Source: Lewinellaceae bacterium SD302 (GTDB taxonomy: Bacteria; Bacteroidota; Bacteroidia; Chitinophagales; Saprospiraceae). From it: DNA of 59,376 nt. Shown here in pieces: positions 26,759 to 36,100 of the stretch; the first letter of the stretch is position 1, and each line of letters starts with the position of its first letter. The notes under the pieces were generated by a model. That model had not been told where the DNA came from and did no database searches. It saw only the letters and a list, made by a program, of their open reading frames with translations. The position numbers were made by a program, and so were the translations under genes. The DNA is taken from the NCBI GenBank assembly GCA_002591745.1, contig PDLQ01000029.1, positions 1 to 59,376 of the forward strand, given 5' to 3'.

Positions 26759-27088
26759 ATGAGCAAATTCGATGAAAAAATGGAGGCTTATAAAAAGTCT
26801 CTGGCCGAAGCTGACAAGAACCCTGACAATGACCTGCTGCATAAAGTAGCCAAGGGCCTCGGTCCATCCATCTATAACAATGACGCCAATAAAGTCGCCT
26901 GTAGCGATAAGGCCGAAGTTGAACGCCTGGTACAAAACTACGCCGTGAAAAAGCTGGGTGCCAGCCAGGAAGAGGGCGAAAAAGCTGCTGCCGAAGTTTG
27001 TAAAGAATACAACGTACGGGCCAAGCACCGCGCCGTATTCTACTACTTGCTTTGCAAAAAACTTGGCAAAGAGAGCCACTACGCTTAA
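26759..27088 (+). CDS. DUF2853 family protein
   Basis: A 109-residue soluble protein matching DUF2853. Family features are GLGPSIYNNDANKVACSD, the LVQNYAVKKLG helix and the C-terminal HRAVFYYLLCKKLGKES. It is a small all-helical family common in Bacteroidota and Proteobacteria, with structures known but no proven function. A strong two-way terminator follows. Confidence 0.85.
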   Translation: MSKFDEKMEAYKKSLAEADKNPDNDLLHKVAKGLGPSIYNNDANKVACSDKAEVERLVQNYAVKKLGASQEEGEKAAAEVCKEYNVRAKHRAVFYYLLCKKLGKESHYA

Positions 27089-27104
27089 GAGCCGCTGTGT
27101 CACA

Positions 27105-27162
27105 ACCGCATAAAAATGCCCCCCCGTTCGATACGTCGAACGGGGGGCATTTTTTATGCGGT
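27105..27162. terminator. Strong bidirectional terminator between DUF2853 and clpB
   Basis: A nearly perfect stem of about 26 base pairs with one extra C on the left arm: ACCGCATAAAAATGCC pairs with GGCATTTTTTATGCGGT, continuing through CCCCCGTTCGA and TCGAACGGGGG around a short loop. A-runs and T-runs inside the stem make it work in both directions. Confidence 0.9.
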
Positions 27163-27167
27163 CAGAA

Positions 27168-29987
27168 TCACTTATCCTTCGTCTTCTCTACCGTATCCAG
27201 TAAATCCTTCGTCGCTTTCTTCAACTCCTCGATCTCCTCCGTGGTCTTTTCCGCTTCGGGTTCGGGTTTTTTCTTGCGGCGGCGGCGCTTGGGAGCTTCT
27301 TTCTCGGGCGTCACCTCGGCTTTTTTCTCTACGGTGGGCTCGGTCTTTTCAGCCTTAGTCTCCGTAGCGCCTTCCTTAGGCGGCGTTTTACTGAAGGTGA
27401 GTCGATTATCACCCAGGTCAGCGTAGATGGTGTCACCGGCGACAAAATTTCCGGCAATAACGTCTTTGCTCAGTTCGTCAGCTACCTCCCGCTGGAGGAC
27501 CCGTTTCATGGGTCGGGCGCCGAACTGGGGGTCATAACCCTTTTCGGCCAGCCAGTTCATGGCCGCTTCACTCACCTTCAGCAGCATACCCTGGCGATTA
27601 AGCATCTTCTGGGTTTTCTTCAATAGCAGACCGGCGATCTTCTTGATCTCCGCCCGGTTGAGGGGCAGGAACATGATCTGTTCATCGATACGGTTGAGGA
27701 ACTCGGGGCGCAGGTTTTCTTTGAGGGTATCCAGCACCTCTTCCCGCGTGGTCTTGATGATGTCTGCCCGGTGTTCCTCTCCGACGCTGGCCAGGTCTTC
27801 GAAATTTTCCAGGATCGTCTCAGCCCCCATGTTGGAAGTCATGATGATAATGGTATTCTTAAAGTTGGCCACCCGGCCGCGGTTATCGGTCAGTCGGCCA
27901 TCGTCCAGTACCTGTAACAGGATGTTGAAGGTATCCGGGTGGGCCTTTTCTATTTCGTCCAGCAGTACGATGCTGTAAGGACGACGGCGCACGGCTTCGG
28001 TTAGCTGCCCGCCTTCGTCGTACCCCACGTAGCCCGGAGGTGCTCCTACCAAACGGTTCACGGCGTGGCGCTCCTGGTACTCGCTCATATCAATGCGGGT
28101 AATGGCGCGCTCATCGTTGAACAAAATTTCAGCCAGGGCCTTGGCCAGTTCGGTTTTACCAACACCGGTGGGTCCGAGGAAGATGAAACTGCCGATCGGC
28201 CTGTTTTCGTCCTGTAAGCCGGCGCGGCTGCGGCGCACGGCGTCGGATACGGCACCAACCGCTTCGTTCTGGCCGATCAGCCGCTGGTGCAGTTGGTCCT
28301 CCAGTTTCAGCAGTTTTTCCCGTTCGCTTTGCAGCATCCGCTGAACGGGGATACCGGTCCAGCGGGCCACCACTTCGGCAATGTCATTGGCCGTTACTTC
28401 TTCGTTGGTAAAGCGCTTTTCATCCGGCAGTTTCTCCAGCTCTTGTTCGGCCGCTTTCAATTGTTTTTCCAGCTCCTGCAACTGACCGTAACGAATCTTG
28501 GCCACGGTTTCGAAGTCACTGTTACGTTCAGCGCGTTCGGCTTCCAGTTCCAGTTCTTCCATTTCCTTTTTCAGGTTCTGGCTACGGTCGACGATCTCTT
28601 TCTCGTTTTGCCAGCGGGCGCGGAGACTGTCGAGTTTCTCACGGGCATTGGCAATCTGCTCGTTAATGCTCGTCAGCTTGGGCTTCGCCTTCTCCCGTTT
28701 GATCGCTTCTCGCTCAATCTCCAGTTGTCGGACGCGGCGGTCCCACTCATCTACTTCTTCGGGCACACTGTCCAGTTCCAGGCGGAGGCGGGCGGCGGAT
28801 TCGTCGATCAGGTCGATGGCTTTGTCCGGCAGGAAACGATCGCTGATGTAGCGCTTGCTCAGTTCGGCGGCGGCTACCAGGGCTTCGTCCAGTATCTCGA
28901 TCTTGTGGTAGACCTCGTAGCGTTCCTGCAAGCCGCGCAGGATGGAGATCGTATCCTCGATGCTCGGCTCCTCGATCAATACGGTCTGAAAGCGGCGCAC
29001 CAGGGCTTTGTCTTTTTCAAAGTACTTCTGGTATTCATCCAGGGTGGTGGCACCAATCGTCCGTAGTTCGCCCCGTGCCAGAGCAGGTTTAAGGATATTG
29101 GCGGCATCCATAGCGCCGTTACCACCACCGGCTCCGATGAGGGTGTGGATTTCGTCCACGAACAGAATGTACTGTCCGTTACTTTCGGTTACTTCCTTGA
29201 TCACGCCTTTGAGGCGCTCCTCGAAATCTCCTTTGTACTTGGCCCCGGCCAGCATTCCGGCGATGTCCAGCACGAAAATCTTTTTGTCCTGCAGACTTTC
29301 CGGCACATCGCCCTTGACAATCCGCCAGGCGATACCTTCTACTATGGCAGTTTTGCCGACTCCGGCCTCGCCGATAAGCAGAGGGTTATTCTTCTTACGA
29401 CGGCTCAGGATCTGAAGCAGGCGGCGAATTTCTTCGTCACGGCCCACGATGGGGTCCAGCTTACCGCTTTCGGCCCGGTCGTTGAGGTTGATCGTAAATT
29501 TCTGGAGGACGTTGTAGGTTTCCTCCGCACTTTTCTCAGTGACTTTTCTCCCCTTGCGCAATTCCTGAATGGCGGAGCGGATACCGTCATTGGTCACCCC
29601 CAGGTCTTTTAGAATACGGGCGCCCTTATCGCTGGCTCCTTGGATGATGCCCAGTAGCATCAGTTCAATACTGATGTATTCGTCGCCGAAGTCCTTGAGC
29701 ATCTTCTTGGCCCTGGCCAGGGCACGGTTGGCATCGTTGGTCAGGAATTGTTTCTCATTACCGTCCACTTTGGGGTAGGTCAGGATCACTTCCTTCAATT
29801 CGCGGCGCACGGCATCCAGGGAAACGCCCACCTTTTTAAAAATAAAATCGGCCACGCCCTCATCCACGTTGATGATCCCCTGGAGCAGGTGTGGCGTATC
29901 TACCTGCTGCTGTTTCAGGCCGGCCGCCCCTTTTTGGGCTTCGATGATGGCTTCCTGGGCGCGGGTCGTAAAATTATCGTAAGTCAT
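27168..29987 (-). CDS. clpB: ATP-dependent disaggregase ClpB
   Basis: A 939-residue Hsp100 chaperone. In order: the N-domain ([12 protein letters not shown]), AAA-1 with Walker [14 protein letters not shown] near 205, the coiled-coil M-domain (about 400-530), AAA-2 with Walker [15 protein letters not shown] near 607, and the C-terminal D2 small domain ([20 protein letters not shown]). ClpB rescues aggregated proteins with DnaK. Unusual is the tail of about 75 residues after the normal end, rich in Lys, Glu, Pro and Thr ([17 protein letters not shown]), ending in a short predicted helix. A recurrent motif copy lies 86 bases upstream. Confidence 0.95.
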   Translation of the reverse strand: MTYDNFTTRAQEAIIEAQKGAAGLKQQQVDTPHLLQGIINVDEGVADFIFKKVGVSLDAVRRELKEVILTYPKVDGNEKQFLTNDANRALARAKKMLKDFGDEYISIELMLLGIIQGASDKGARILKDLGVTNDGIRSAIQELRKGRKVTEKSAEETYNVLQKFTINLNDRAESGKLDPIVGRDEEIRRLLQILSRRKKNNPLLIGEAGVGKTAIVEGIAWRIVKGDVPESLQDKKIFVLDIAGMLAGAKYKGDFEERLKGVIKEVTESNGQYILFVDEIHTLIGAGGGNGAMDAANILKPALARGELRTIGATTLDEYQKYFEKDKALVRRFQTVLIEEPSIEDTISILRGLQERYEVYHKIEILDEALVAAAELSKRYISDRFLPDKAIDLIDESAARLRLELDSVPEEVDEWDRRVRQLEIEREAIKREKAKPKLTSINEQIANAREKLDSLRARWQNEKEIVDRSQNLKKEMEELELEAERAERNSDFETVAKIRYGQLQELEKQLKAAEQELEKLPDEKRFTNEEVTANDIAEVVARWTGIPVQRMLQSEREKLLKLEDQLHQRLIGQNEAVGAVSDAVRRSRAGLQDENRPIGSFIFLGPTGVGKTELAKALAEILFNDERAITRIDMSEYQERHAVNRLVGAPPGYVGYDEGGQLTEAVRRRPYSIVLLDEIEKAHPDTFNILLQVLDDGRLTDNRGRVANFKNTIIIMTSNMGAETILENFEDLASVGEEHRADIIKTTREEVLDTLKENLRPEFLNRIDEQIMFLPLNRAEIKKIAGLLLKKTQKMLNRQGMLLKVSEAAMNWLAEKGYDPQFGARPMKRVLQREVADELSKDVIAGNFVAGDTIYADLGDNRLTFSKTPPKEGATETKAEKTEPTVEKKAEVTPEKEAPKRRRRKKKPEPEAEKTTEEIEELKKATKDLLDTVEKTKDK

Positions 29988-30072
29988 GGCAACAAGATAA
30001 ATCGTTTTTTAAAAGGGAGCGGGCTGCTTTCGATCAGTACTAGAAAAATTAGGACAAATTTTATTTTGGCTT

Positions 30073-30079
30073 CAAAGTA
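30073..30079 (-). promoter_or_regulatory. Recurrent motif, minus strand, before clpB
   Basis: On the minus strand CTGCTACTTTGAAGCCAAAA, 86 bases from the clpB start. The site at 30193 is its mirror image with the same variable bases. The 316-base gap 29988-30303 holds this divergent pair and a GC-rich centre with GCGGGCCTG and CAGGCCCGC as inverted words; no gene is seen. Confidence 0.5.
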
Positions 30080-30192
30080 GCAGAGCTAAAAGGCCTCTCG
30101 TCTGTACCGTCGAACCTGGAAGCGGGCCTGACGAGCAGCTTTCCGGTAAATTGCCAGGCCCGCTACTACGTGGACGGAGCAGACGACACTGC

Positions 30193-30199
30193 TACTTTG
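30193..30199 (+). promoter_or_regulatory. Recurrent motif, plus strand, before the DUF1800 gene
   Basis: CACTGCTACTTTGAAGCCAT, 105 bases upstream of the DUF1800 start, forming a divergent pair with 30073-30079. Confidence 0.5.
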
Positions 30200-30303
30200 A
30201 AGCCATAACAAACCTTAACACTACCGAATTTGCATGCTGGGGAGCACTCCCCTTATCTTTATTGGCGTTACTCTATTGAACCCCTCCCCGTAAACTAGCA
30301 ACT

Positions 30304-31755
30304 ATGACGACAGTCGAGAACTGTGCAACCGGTACGCTGGAAACTTTTGTACCATCGGCAGAAAATCCCTGGGACAAGGCAAAAGTCCAACATTTTTACC
30401 GCCGATTTGGCTTCGGTGCCAGCCCCGAACAACTGGAAACCGCTTTTGACTTTACTCCGGAGCAACTGGTCAATTACGCTTTCGAGCAGGCTTTTGATGC
30501 TCCGTTGGTAGACCCGCCGGAGTATGCCTACTGGACTTACCAAGACTTTGTGGACAACGGTTTTGAAGAAATCTTCCCGTTCTACCCGGAGTGGATGCAG
30601 AATCTAATGCAGCGCGCTATTGACAACGGGCCCAGGGAACGACTCACCTTGTTTTGGCACGATCATTTTGCTACCCAATACGAGACCTACGGCTGTCCTT
30701 CATTACTTTACCAGTATTTCAACATTCTGGAAACCCACGCCGTGGGCGATTTTAAGCAATTGGTGACCGACGTGGGAATTACCCCCGCCATGCTGTTCTT
30801 TTTGAATGGCTTTGAAAACACCCAGTTCTCTCCTAATGAGAATTACGCCCGCGAACTGTTTGAGCTGTTTACCCTCGGCGCAGATAACAACTACACCCAA
30901 CAGGACATCGTAGAGGCTTCCCGTGCTCTGACCGGCTATAATGGCTGGACGGAGTACTGTGGTCCGGTGGAATTTTTGGAATGGGGTTTCGACGCCGGTG
31001 AGAAGACCATTTTCGGCCAGACCGGCAACTGGACTTACGAAGACCTGATCGATATTCTCTTCGAGCAGCGCTCTACGGAGATCAGCGAATTCATCTGTGG
31101 CAAACTGTACCGCTATTACGTCAATCCCGAAGTAAACGAAGAAATCGTGAGTCAACTGGCCCAGGTTTTCCGCGATAACAATTTCACCATCGAACCCGTA
31201 CTTCGGGTTCTATTGGCCAGCGAACACTTTTTTGATGAGGCCAATATGGGCGTCCGTATCAAGAGTCCGATGGATATAATGCTCACCTTCCAACGGGAAA
31301 CCGGTTATGGCGACTTTGAAAATCGTTTGGAGTGGATGTTCTGGGCATCGGCCCAACTGGGTGAACAACTGGCCGAACCACCCAATGTAGCCGGCTGGAC
31401 CGGTGACCGCAGCTGGATCGATAGCAGCCGCCTGACCGGACGCTGGGAGATCATGGATGGGCTGACCTACACCTGGGCCCAAGCCGAACAGCAGTTGCTG
31501 GTGGATCTGGCCAAGGATTTGACCGACAATAGTAATTCTCCGGAGGTGATCACCCAGGCGATCGTCGATCATTTCGTGACTACGGGGCTCTTCGGCGCCA
31601 ACGCTTACGAAACCGCTACCGACGTACTGAAGTGGGACATTCCGCAGAATTACTACGATACCGGAGCCTGGAATCTGGACTGGGACCAAGCGCCCATTCA
31701 GCTTTTCCTGCTGATGCAACACATCTTCCGCACACCGGAATTCCAACTGTCCTAA
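30304..31755 (+). CDS. DUF1800 domain protein
   Basis: A 483-residue protein with the DUF1800 pattern throughout: FYRRFGFGASPEQLE at the start, LTLFWHDHFATQ near 110, NENYARELFELFTLGADNNYTQQDI near 180, and EPPNVAGWTGDRSWIDSSRL near 360. No signal peptide is visible. Its function is not established. It almost always occurs next to a DUF1501 gene, as here (27-base gap), so the two are likely partners in one operon. Confidence 0.88.
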   Translation: MTTVENCATGTLETFVPSAENPWDKAKVQHFYRRFGFGASPEQLETAFDFTPEQLVNYAFEQAFDAPLVDPPEYAYWTYQDFVDNGFEEIFPFYPEWMQNLMQRAIDNGPRERLTLFWHDHFATQYETYGCPSLLYQYFNILETHAVGDFKQLVTDVGITPAMLFFLNGFENTQFSPNENYARELFELFTLGADNNYTQQDIVEASRALTGYNGWTEYCGPVEFLEWGFDAGEKTIFGQTGNWTYEDLIDILFEQRSTEISEFICGKLYRYYVNPEVNEEIVSQLAQVFRDNNFTIEPVLRVLLASEHFFDEANMGVRIKSPMDIMLTFQRETGYGDFENRLEWMFWASAQLGEQLAEPPNVAGWTGDRSWIDSSRLTGRWEIMDGLTYTWAQAEQQLLVDLAKDLTDNSNSPEVITQAIVDHFVTTGLFGANAYETATDVLKWDIPQNYYDTGAWNLDWDQAPIQLFLLMQHIFRTPEFQLS

Positions 31756-31782
31756 TCACTCACTCCCCAAAGTAAAATAATC

Positions 31783-33420
31783 ATGCGCAAGCAAGACAAT
31801 CAAAAAAACGGGCGAGTGGGTACGACCCTCGCCAACCCCAAAGCTCATCAGCTGGACCACGACCGCCATGGACGCCGCGACTTCTTGCGGAGCCTTGGCC
31901 TGATCGGTGCCGGTGGTCTGATGTTGAATAAACTTCCCGTCACCGCAGCCGCTGGTAGCACCAGCCTGGCCAATGCCCTGACGAATGCCGATAGCGACCG
32001 TATCCTGGTGATGATTCGCCTCAACGGTGGTAATGATGGCCTGAATACCATTATTCCCCTTTACGATTTTAGTACTTACCAGGCCATCCGCCCGGACATT
32101 CGTATCCCCGAGGCCGAAACCTGGGCCCTCAATGGTGCCCTGGGCGTGACCAACAACCTGAGTGCGCTACAGCCCATGTGGAACGATGGAAAGATGAAAG
32201 TGGTCAACAACATTGGTTACCCCGCCCAAAACCTGAGTCACTTCCGCTCTTCGGATATCTGGGCGACGAGTTCGGATTCCGACGTAGTGATCGAAAGCGG
32301 CTGGCTGGGCCGGATGATCGAGGATGAGTTCCCCGATTTTCTGACTAACCCTCCGACTGAGCCACCAGCCATTCAAATTGGCGGCACCAGTAACCTGGTG
32401 TTCAACAATTCCAATAATTTTAACTACGCCATCTCTACGAACAATCCGGAGCAACTCTATCAGATTGCCCAAACCGGACAGTTGTACGATGTGAACGATG
32501 TACCGGACTGCACCCATGGTGAGCAACTATCTTACCTGCGGGCGGTGGCTAATACGACTTTCAGCTACGCCGGTCGCCTGGCTGAAGCCTTCGACGAGGG
32601 AGCCAACAGCAACGAGGCCGATTATATGAGTGACCGGCTAGGTGACCAATTGGCCCTGATTGCCCGGCTGATCAAGGGCGGCCTTGGCACCCGGCTCTAT
32701 ATGGTCGAACTGGACGGTTTCGACACCCACGCCAACCAGCCGGACTGGCACGCTTATCTGATGCAGAGTCTGGGGCAAAATACTTCTGCCTTCTTCACCG
32801 ACCTGGAAACGGGCGGACACGGGGAACGGACGCTGGCAATGACCTTCAGTGAATTTGGCCGCCGGCCGGAGCAGAATGGCTCGATGGGTACTGACCACGG
32901 GGCCGCCGCACCGATGATGCTCTTCGGAGCAGGACTCAACGGCAACGGTATTCTTGGCGGGTTACCAAATCTGCAAAACCTCGACCAGGCCGGTAATATG
33001 ATTTACAGTACCGATTTCCGCTCGGTTTATGCGACTATCATGGATTACTGGCTGTGCCTGGGTGGAGAAACGACCAACCAACTCCTGGGTGGCGATTTTG
33101 ATCGCCTGGAAGCGATGGGGCTTTTCTGTTCCCCCACCAGTACTACCGAGCGCGGACGAATTGCGGATATTGGATTACTGGCTCACCTCAACCAAGGCGA
33201 GTTGGTGCTGAAGTATAATCTGCCCACCACCGGGAATGTGGTCATTCGCACCCACGATGCACTGGGAAGGATAGTGGCTACGCCCTTTAATGGTAATCAG
33301 TTCCGGGGCGAGCAGGAAATGCGTTTACCACTTTCCGTTACGGGTTGGGCCGCTGGTGTCTACATTGTTTCCGTGGAAAGCGGCGGGCAGATGTATTCCA
33401 AGAGAGTGACTCTTTTCTAA
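31783..33420 (+). CDS. DUF1501 protein with Tat-like signal and T9SS sorting tail
   Basis: A 545-residue protein. Residues about 30-52 form a twin-arginine signal (GRRDFLRSLGLIGAGGLML). The DUF1501 domain, related to the alkaline-phosphatase/sulfatase fold, has LVMIRLNGGNDGLNTIIPL, LDGFDTHANQ, FSEFGRRPEQNGSMGTDHG and PMMLFGAGLNG. The last 75 or so residues resemble a type A sorting domain (VVIRTHDALGRIVATPF, then WAAGVYIVSVESGGQ and SKRVTLF). It is therefore probably moved to the cell surface after crossing the inner membrane, perhaps folded. It follows the DUF1800 gene and is closed by a clear terminator. Confidence 0.88.
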   Translation: MRKQDNQKNGRVGTTLANPKAHQLDHDRHGRRDFLRSLGLIGAGGLMLNKLPVTAAAGSTSLANALTNADSDRILVMIRLNGGNDGLNTIIPLYDFSTYQAIRPDIRIPEAETWALNGALGVTNNLSALQPMWNDGKMKVVNNIGYPAQNLSHFRSSDIWATSSDSDVVIESGWLGRMIEDEFPDFLTNPPTEPPAIQIGGTSNLVFNNSNNFNYAISTNNPEQLYQIAQTGQLYDVNDVPDCTHGEQLSYLRAVANTTFSYAGRLAEAFDEGANSNEADYMSDRLGDQLALIARLIKGGLGTRLYMVELDGFDTHANQPDWHAYLMQSLGQNTSAFFTDLETGGHGERTLAMTFSEFGRRPEQNGSMGTDHGAAAPMMLFGAGLNGNGILGGLPNLQNLDQAGNMIYSTDFRSVYATIMDYWLCLGGETTNQLLGGDFDRLEAMGLFCSPTSTTERGRIADIGLLAHLNQGELVLKYNLPTTGNVVIRTHDALGRIVATPFNGNQFRGEQEMRLPLSVTGWAAGVYIVSVESGGQMYSKRVTLF

Positions 33421-33444
33421 GCGCGGATGATAGCAACGAAATAG

Positions 33445-33480
33445 AAAACCCCATTCGGAAGAGATTTCGGATGGGGTTTT
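33445..33480 (+). terminator. Terminator of the DUF1800/DUF1501 operon
   Basis: AAAACCCCATTCGGAA pairs with TTTCGGATGGGGTTTT, with slight mismatch near the loop, 24 bases after the stop codon. The rest of the 435-base gap 33421-33855 holds only the long-form recurrent motif described separately. Confidence 0.8.
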
Positions 33481-33789
33481 GCTTTTACGCAGCTAAGATG
33501 ATTTTAGCAACTATGCTTACGTAGTGTAGCGTTACCGATGGGTTAGTCGCGGCCAGATTGAAAGTCATTGGTAAGCACCCGCCCCTTTTCCTTGAAGTCC
33601 TACTCTCAATGTACTGTCCGGGGCTTTTATCACTACTCTTCTCCTGAATGCAGATTGATCAAAGCAATCTGCTCTATACATTGATCTATAATGAACATTT
33701 GTTACTGAAATCACGCTTACACAATGAAAGCTGCCGCCACAAAAGCTAGCTATTTTGGGGCTGAATGGCTCTTTCTTAATTTAATAACC

Positions 33790-33844
33790 TTGCTACTTTA
33801 TCTTCGATGATCGTCCTTTCAGTCCTCGGAGTTATTAGCCCAAA
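33790..33844 (+). promoter_or_regulatory. Long form of the recurrent motif before the DUF697 gene
   Basis: CTTGCTACTTTATCTTCG is followed by GATGATCGTCC and GTCCTCGGAGTTATTAGCC. This 50-base stretch aligns with the inverted right end of the element at 5606-5803. It ends about 12 bases before the ATG at 33856. Confidence 0.5.
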
Positions 33845-33855
33845 GACAATTCAAC

Positions 33856-34443
33856 ATGGCAACCTCAACGCCCACTAAACAAACTGTTCCTACCAGTACC
33901 GTACCGCCAACTGAGAATACCACCAACGACGGTGGATTGAATCCTTCGAACTCAGCCATTGATAAGAAGGATCGCCACGAGGCCGCCAATGCAATCGTAC
34001 GTAAATACGCTTTATTCGGTACGGCGACCGGTCTGATTCCCGTTTTTGGAGTAGATGTGTTAGCCCTTACGGCCATTCAGACCAAAATGGTAAATGATCT
34101 GGCCAAGAATTATGGTTATGACCTGAGTGAGCAGTTGGTACAAACTACCCTGACCAACGGTATCACCGCCTTGGGTGGCCGCGTGATCACGGGCATTCTT
34201 ACCGGGGTAGCAAAGTCTTTCAGTCCACTAAAATCACTGGTAGGCGGTGCTTTATCTGCGGCTTTCGCCGGTTTCCTGACCGCCGAGACTGGTAAAATCT
34301 ACCAAGCCCGGATGGAAGAAGGACAGGACCCCGCTAATATCAAGGTGAGCGATATCATTGAGCATATTATCTTACAACTACGGGAAGGAAAATTCAACCC
34401 GACGAACGTAAAGGGTCAATTCGGCTACTTGCTGAATCAATAA
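33856..34443 (+). CDS. DUF697-like membrane-associated protein
   Basis: A 195-residue protein. A Thr/Pro-rich N-terminus of about 45 residues leads to a hydrophobic helical domain with FGTATGLIPVFGVDVLALTA and IQTKMVNDLAKNYGYDL, the pattern of DUF697 (YcjF-like) proteins. A Gly/Ala-rich hairpin-like membrane segment (KSLVGGALSAAFAGFLTAET) follows. The role is unknown. It is a single gene with a terminator downstream. Confidence 0.7.
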   Translation: MATSTPTKQTVPTSTVPPTENTTNDGGLNPSNSAIDKKDRHEAANAIVRKYALFGTATGLIPVFGVDVLALTAIQTKMVNDLAKNYGYDLSEQLVQTTLTNGITALGGRVITGILTGVAKSFSPLKSLVGGALSAAFAGFLTAETGKIYQARMEEGQDPANIKVSDIIEHIILQLREGKFNPTNVKGQFGYLLNQ

Positions 34444-34514
34444 ATTAGTCTGCAAGATTATATTGCAACTTTGTAATTTTAAGCAATAGCAATATTATTT
34501 GAGTTTATAAAAAG

Positions 34515-34546
34515 AGGCCGGCCGGGAACACCCGACCGGCCTTTTT
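34515..34546 (+). terminator. Rho-independent terminator after the DUF697 gene
   Basis: AGGCCGGCCGGG pairs with CCCGACCGGCCT (one mismatch), loop AACA, then a T-run. It may also serve the convergent gene from the other side. Confidence 0.85.
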
Positions 34547-34563
34547 AATGGCTATACGTCTTT

Positions 34564-35109
34564 TTAGAAGTCATTCCACCCACCATCATTTTGCCAGCGA
34601 TCGAAGTACTCAGGGATATTCACGTAGCGAATGACGGCTCGGCAATCACAGCGTCCGGCACAGTATTTGGCAGTTTCTCCCTTTCCGGTTTTAGGAAACT
34701 CGATAGTGTTGCATTTCTCCCGATAATTTTCTGCACAAATGCAAACCACGATCGCGGGCGCTTGCACATTATCTAAAGAGGGATATTTATCCAGATTCAA
34801 TTTGTATATCTCGCCGACCTCAAGCTTATGAGCGATCACGAGTGAACCGTCTTTCATTTTAATGATCCGGTATTTGTCCATAGGACGTAACACCCCTTTC
34901 TCGGAAATTGTAAAATGATCAACCGGGGCGTTCTTGCGGAACTTAGCGATCCACTTCTTTTTGACCTGGAGCGCCTTGATCATTTCCGGCGGCTCATCGG
35001 TAATTTGAAGTAATTCCGCTGCGGAGGGTGATACTACGGAAATATCCGCTCCGCCGAAATTGATAGTTAGAAATAAAGGTAGGAAGGCAAAAAAGGCAAT
35101 GGTTTTCAC
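34564..35109 (-). CDS. Unrecognised exported protein with a cysteine cluster
   Basis: A 181-residue protein beginning MKTIAFFAFLPLFLTINFGG, a signal peptide. I do not recognise a family. Six cysteines are concentrated in the last third: CICAENYREKC, then CAGRCDC. This spacing suggests disulfides or a metal site. The N-terminal half is rich in Lys and has the stretch KGVLRPMDKYRIIKMKDGS. It lies convergent to the DUF697 gene and upstream of, but separate from, the DUF4294 gene on the same strand (77-base gap), so cotranscription with it is possible. Confidence 0.6.
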   Translation of the reverse strand: MKTIAFFAFLPLFLTINFGGADISVVSPSAAELLQITDEPPEMIKALQVKKKWIAKFRKNAPVDHFTISEKGVLRPMDKYRIIKMKDGSLVIAHKLEVGEIYKLNLDKYPSLDNVQAPAIVVCICAENYREKCNTIEFPKTGKGETAKYCAGRCDCRAVIRYVNIPEYFDRWQNDGGWNDF

Positions 35110-35186
35110 GGTAATCGGTTTTGGTGAATTTGATCTACCAAAATTATTACCGGTTGTAATGCTCCACCTCCCTGGATTCCGGTAGA

Positions 35187-35882
35187 TTATTTATTTCCCG
35201 GAATTCCATTACCCGTCGTATCTGCGGGTACGGGTTCGGTTCCTTCTCCTACCGGATTGCGGATATTGACCGCCCGCTCGTTGGCCTGGGGCAATTCATA
35301 GCTGATGTCAAAGTCATCGAGGACCATGTCAAGAATTTTATCGTCTCCTACCTGATAACCTTCTTTGAGTTTATGACCGTAAAAACCCGCCATAGTTGCC
35401 CAGTAACGGGCGGTTAGTCCACCTCGTAAGTCCTTGATGAGGAAATAGATCGGTGTATCAAGTTCACGTTCGATCATCCGATAGAGGACCTTACCCTGGG
35501 TTTTACTCATTTTTTTGAGAGGCTCCTCAAAACTCTCTTTCAGTTCTTTTTGCAGACGGCGAACGTAGCGTTTACGATCTTTCTTTTCCATACTCTGGGT
35601 CATATATTCCGTTTCGCGGAAGATGCGGATGGCATCTACAGCATAGGGATATACCGACTGGGCGTAACGACGATACTTACGGTATAACTTGTAATCATCG
35701 CGGTTATCAAAAGCTTCCGGACTGGAGATCGACACGTCGGACAACTGAGCAACGATGAGGGTGTCACCGCAATCGTCGACCATGTAAGGGTAGTACTTGC
35801 CATCCACCTTGGTATAGCCCTCCTTTTGGGCAAAGAGGCCGGTGGCAAGTAAGAGGGAGAGAAGTAGCAGTAGCTGTTTCAT
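35187..35882 (-). CDS. DUF4294 family exported protein
   Basis: A 231-residue protein with a signal peptide ending in GLFAQ. The DUF4294 core is clear: YRKYRRYAQSVYPYAVDAIR, KKDRKRYVRRLQKELKESFE, KMSKTQGKVLYRMIERELD and IKDLRGGLTARYWATMAGFYG. The family is restricted to Bacteroidota, is envelope-located and has no known function. The last 35 residues are Pro/Gly/Thr-rich and probably disordered. Confidence 0.85.
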   Translation of the reverse strand: MKQLLLLLSLLLATGLFAQKEGYTKVDGKYYPYMVDDCGDTLIVAQLSDVSISSPEAFDNRDDYKLYRKYRRYAQSVYPYAVDAIRIFRETEYMTQSMEKKDRKRYVRRLQKELKESFEEPLKKMSKTQGKVLYRMIERELDTPIYFLIKDLRGGLTARYWATMAGFYGHKLKEGYQVGDDKILDMVLDDFDISYELPQANERAVNIRNPVGEGTEPVPADTTGNGIPGNK

Positions 35883-36074
35883 ATTAGTATAACGTAAGAT
35901 GCCACAATTTAGTCACTTGGCGGGTGGGATACTGTCCTTTGGGGACAGCTTTCGTTAATCTGTCTTACAGAAACCGCGTGATTATTCGTGGCGGAGATTT
36001 ATCAAAAGGGAGTAGTTTTTCTCTGGTGGCAGTAACATGAAGTAAAAAGAACCAAATTAGGCTACAACTGTTAT

Positions 36075-36100
36075 TTGATTAGATCAAATGATTAGATCAT
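36075..36100 (+). promoter_or_regulatory. Two tandem 13-base palindromes at the Fic start codon
   Basis: TTGATTAGATCAA (36075-36087) and ATGATTAGATCAT (36088-36100) are each perfect inverted repeats around a central TAG and abut with no gap. The second one covers the first two bases of the start codon. This is the shape of a double operator for a dimeric repressor and would block the gene when bound. Confidence 0.6.

Noticed and set aside
28287..29612. Long plus-strand frames opposite clpB
   Set aside because: They follow the codon periodicity of clpB and show no domain.
30100..30180. GC-rich inverted words GCGGGCCTG/CAGGCCCGC between clpB and the DUF1800 gene as a tRNA or small RNA
   Set aside because: No cloverleaf or T-loop sequence is present; it is only a short inverted pair.
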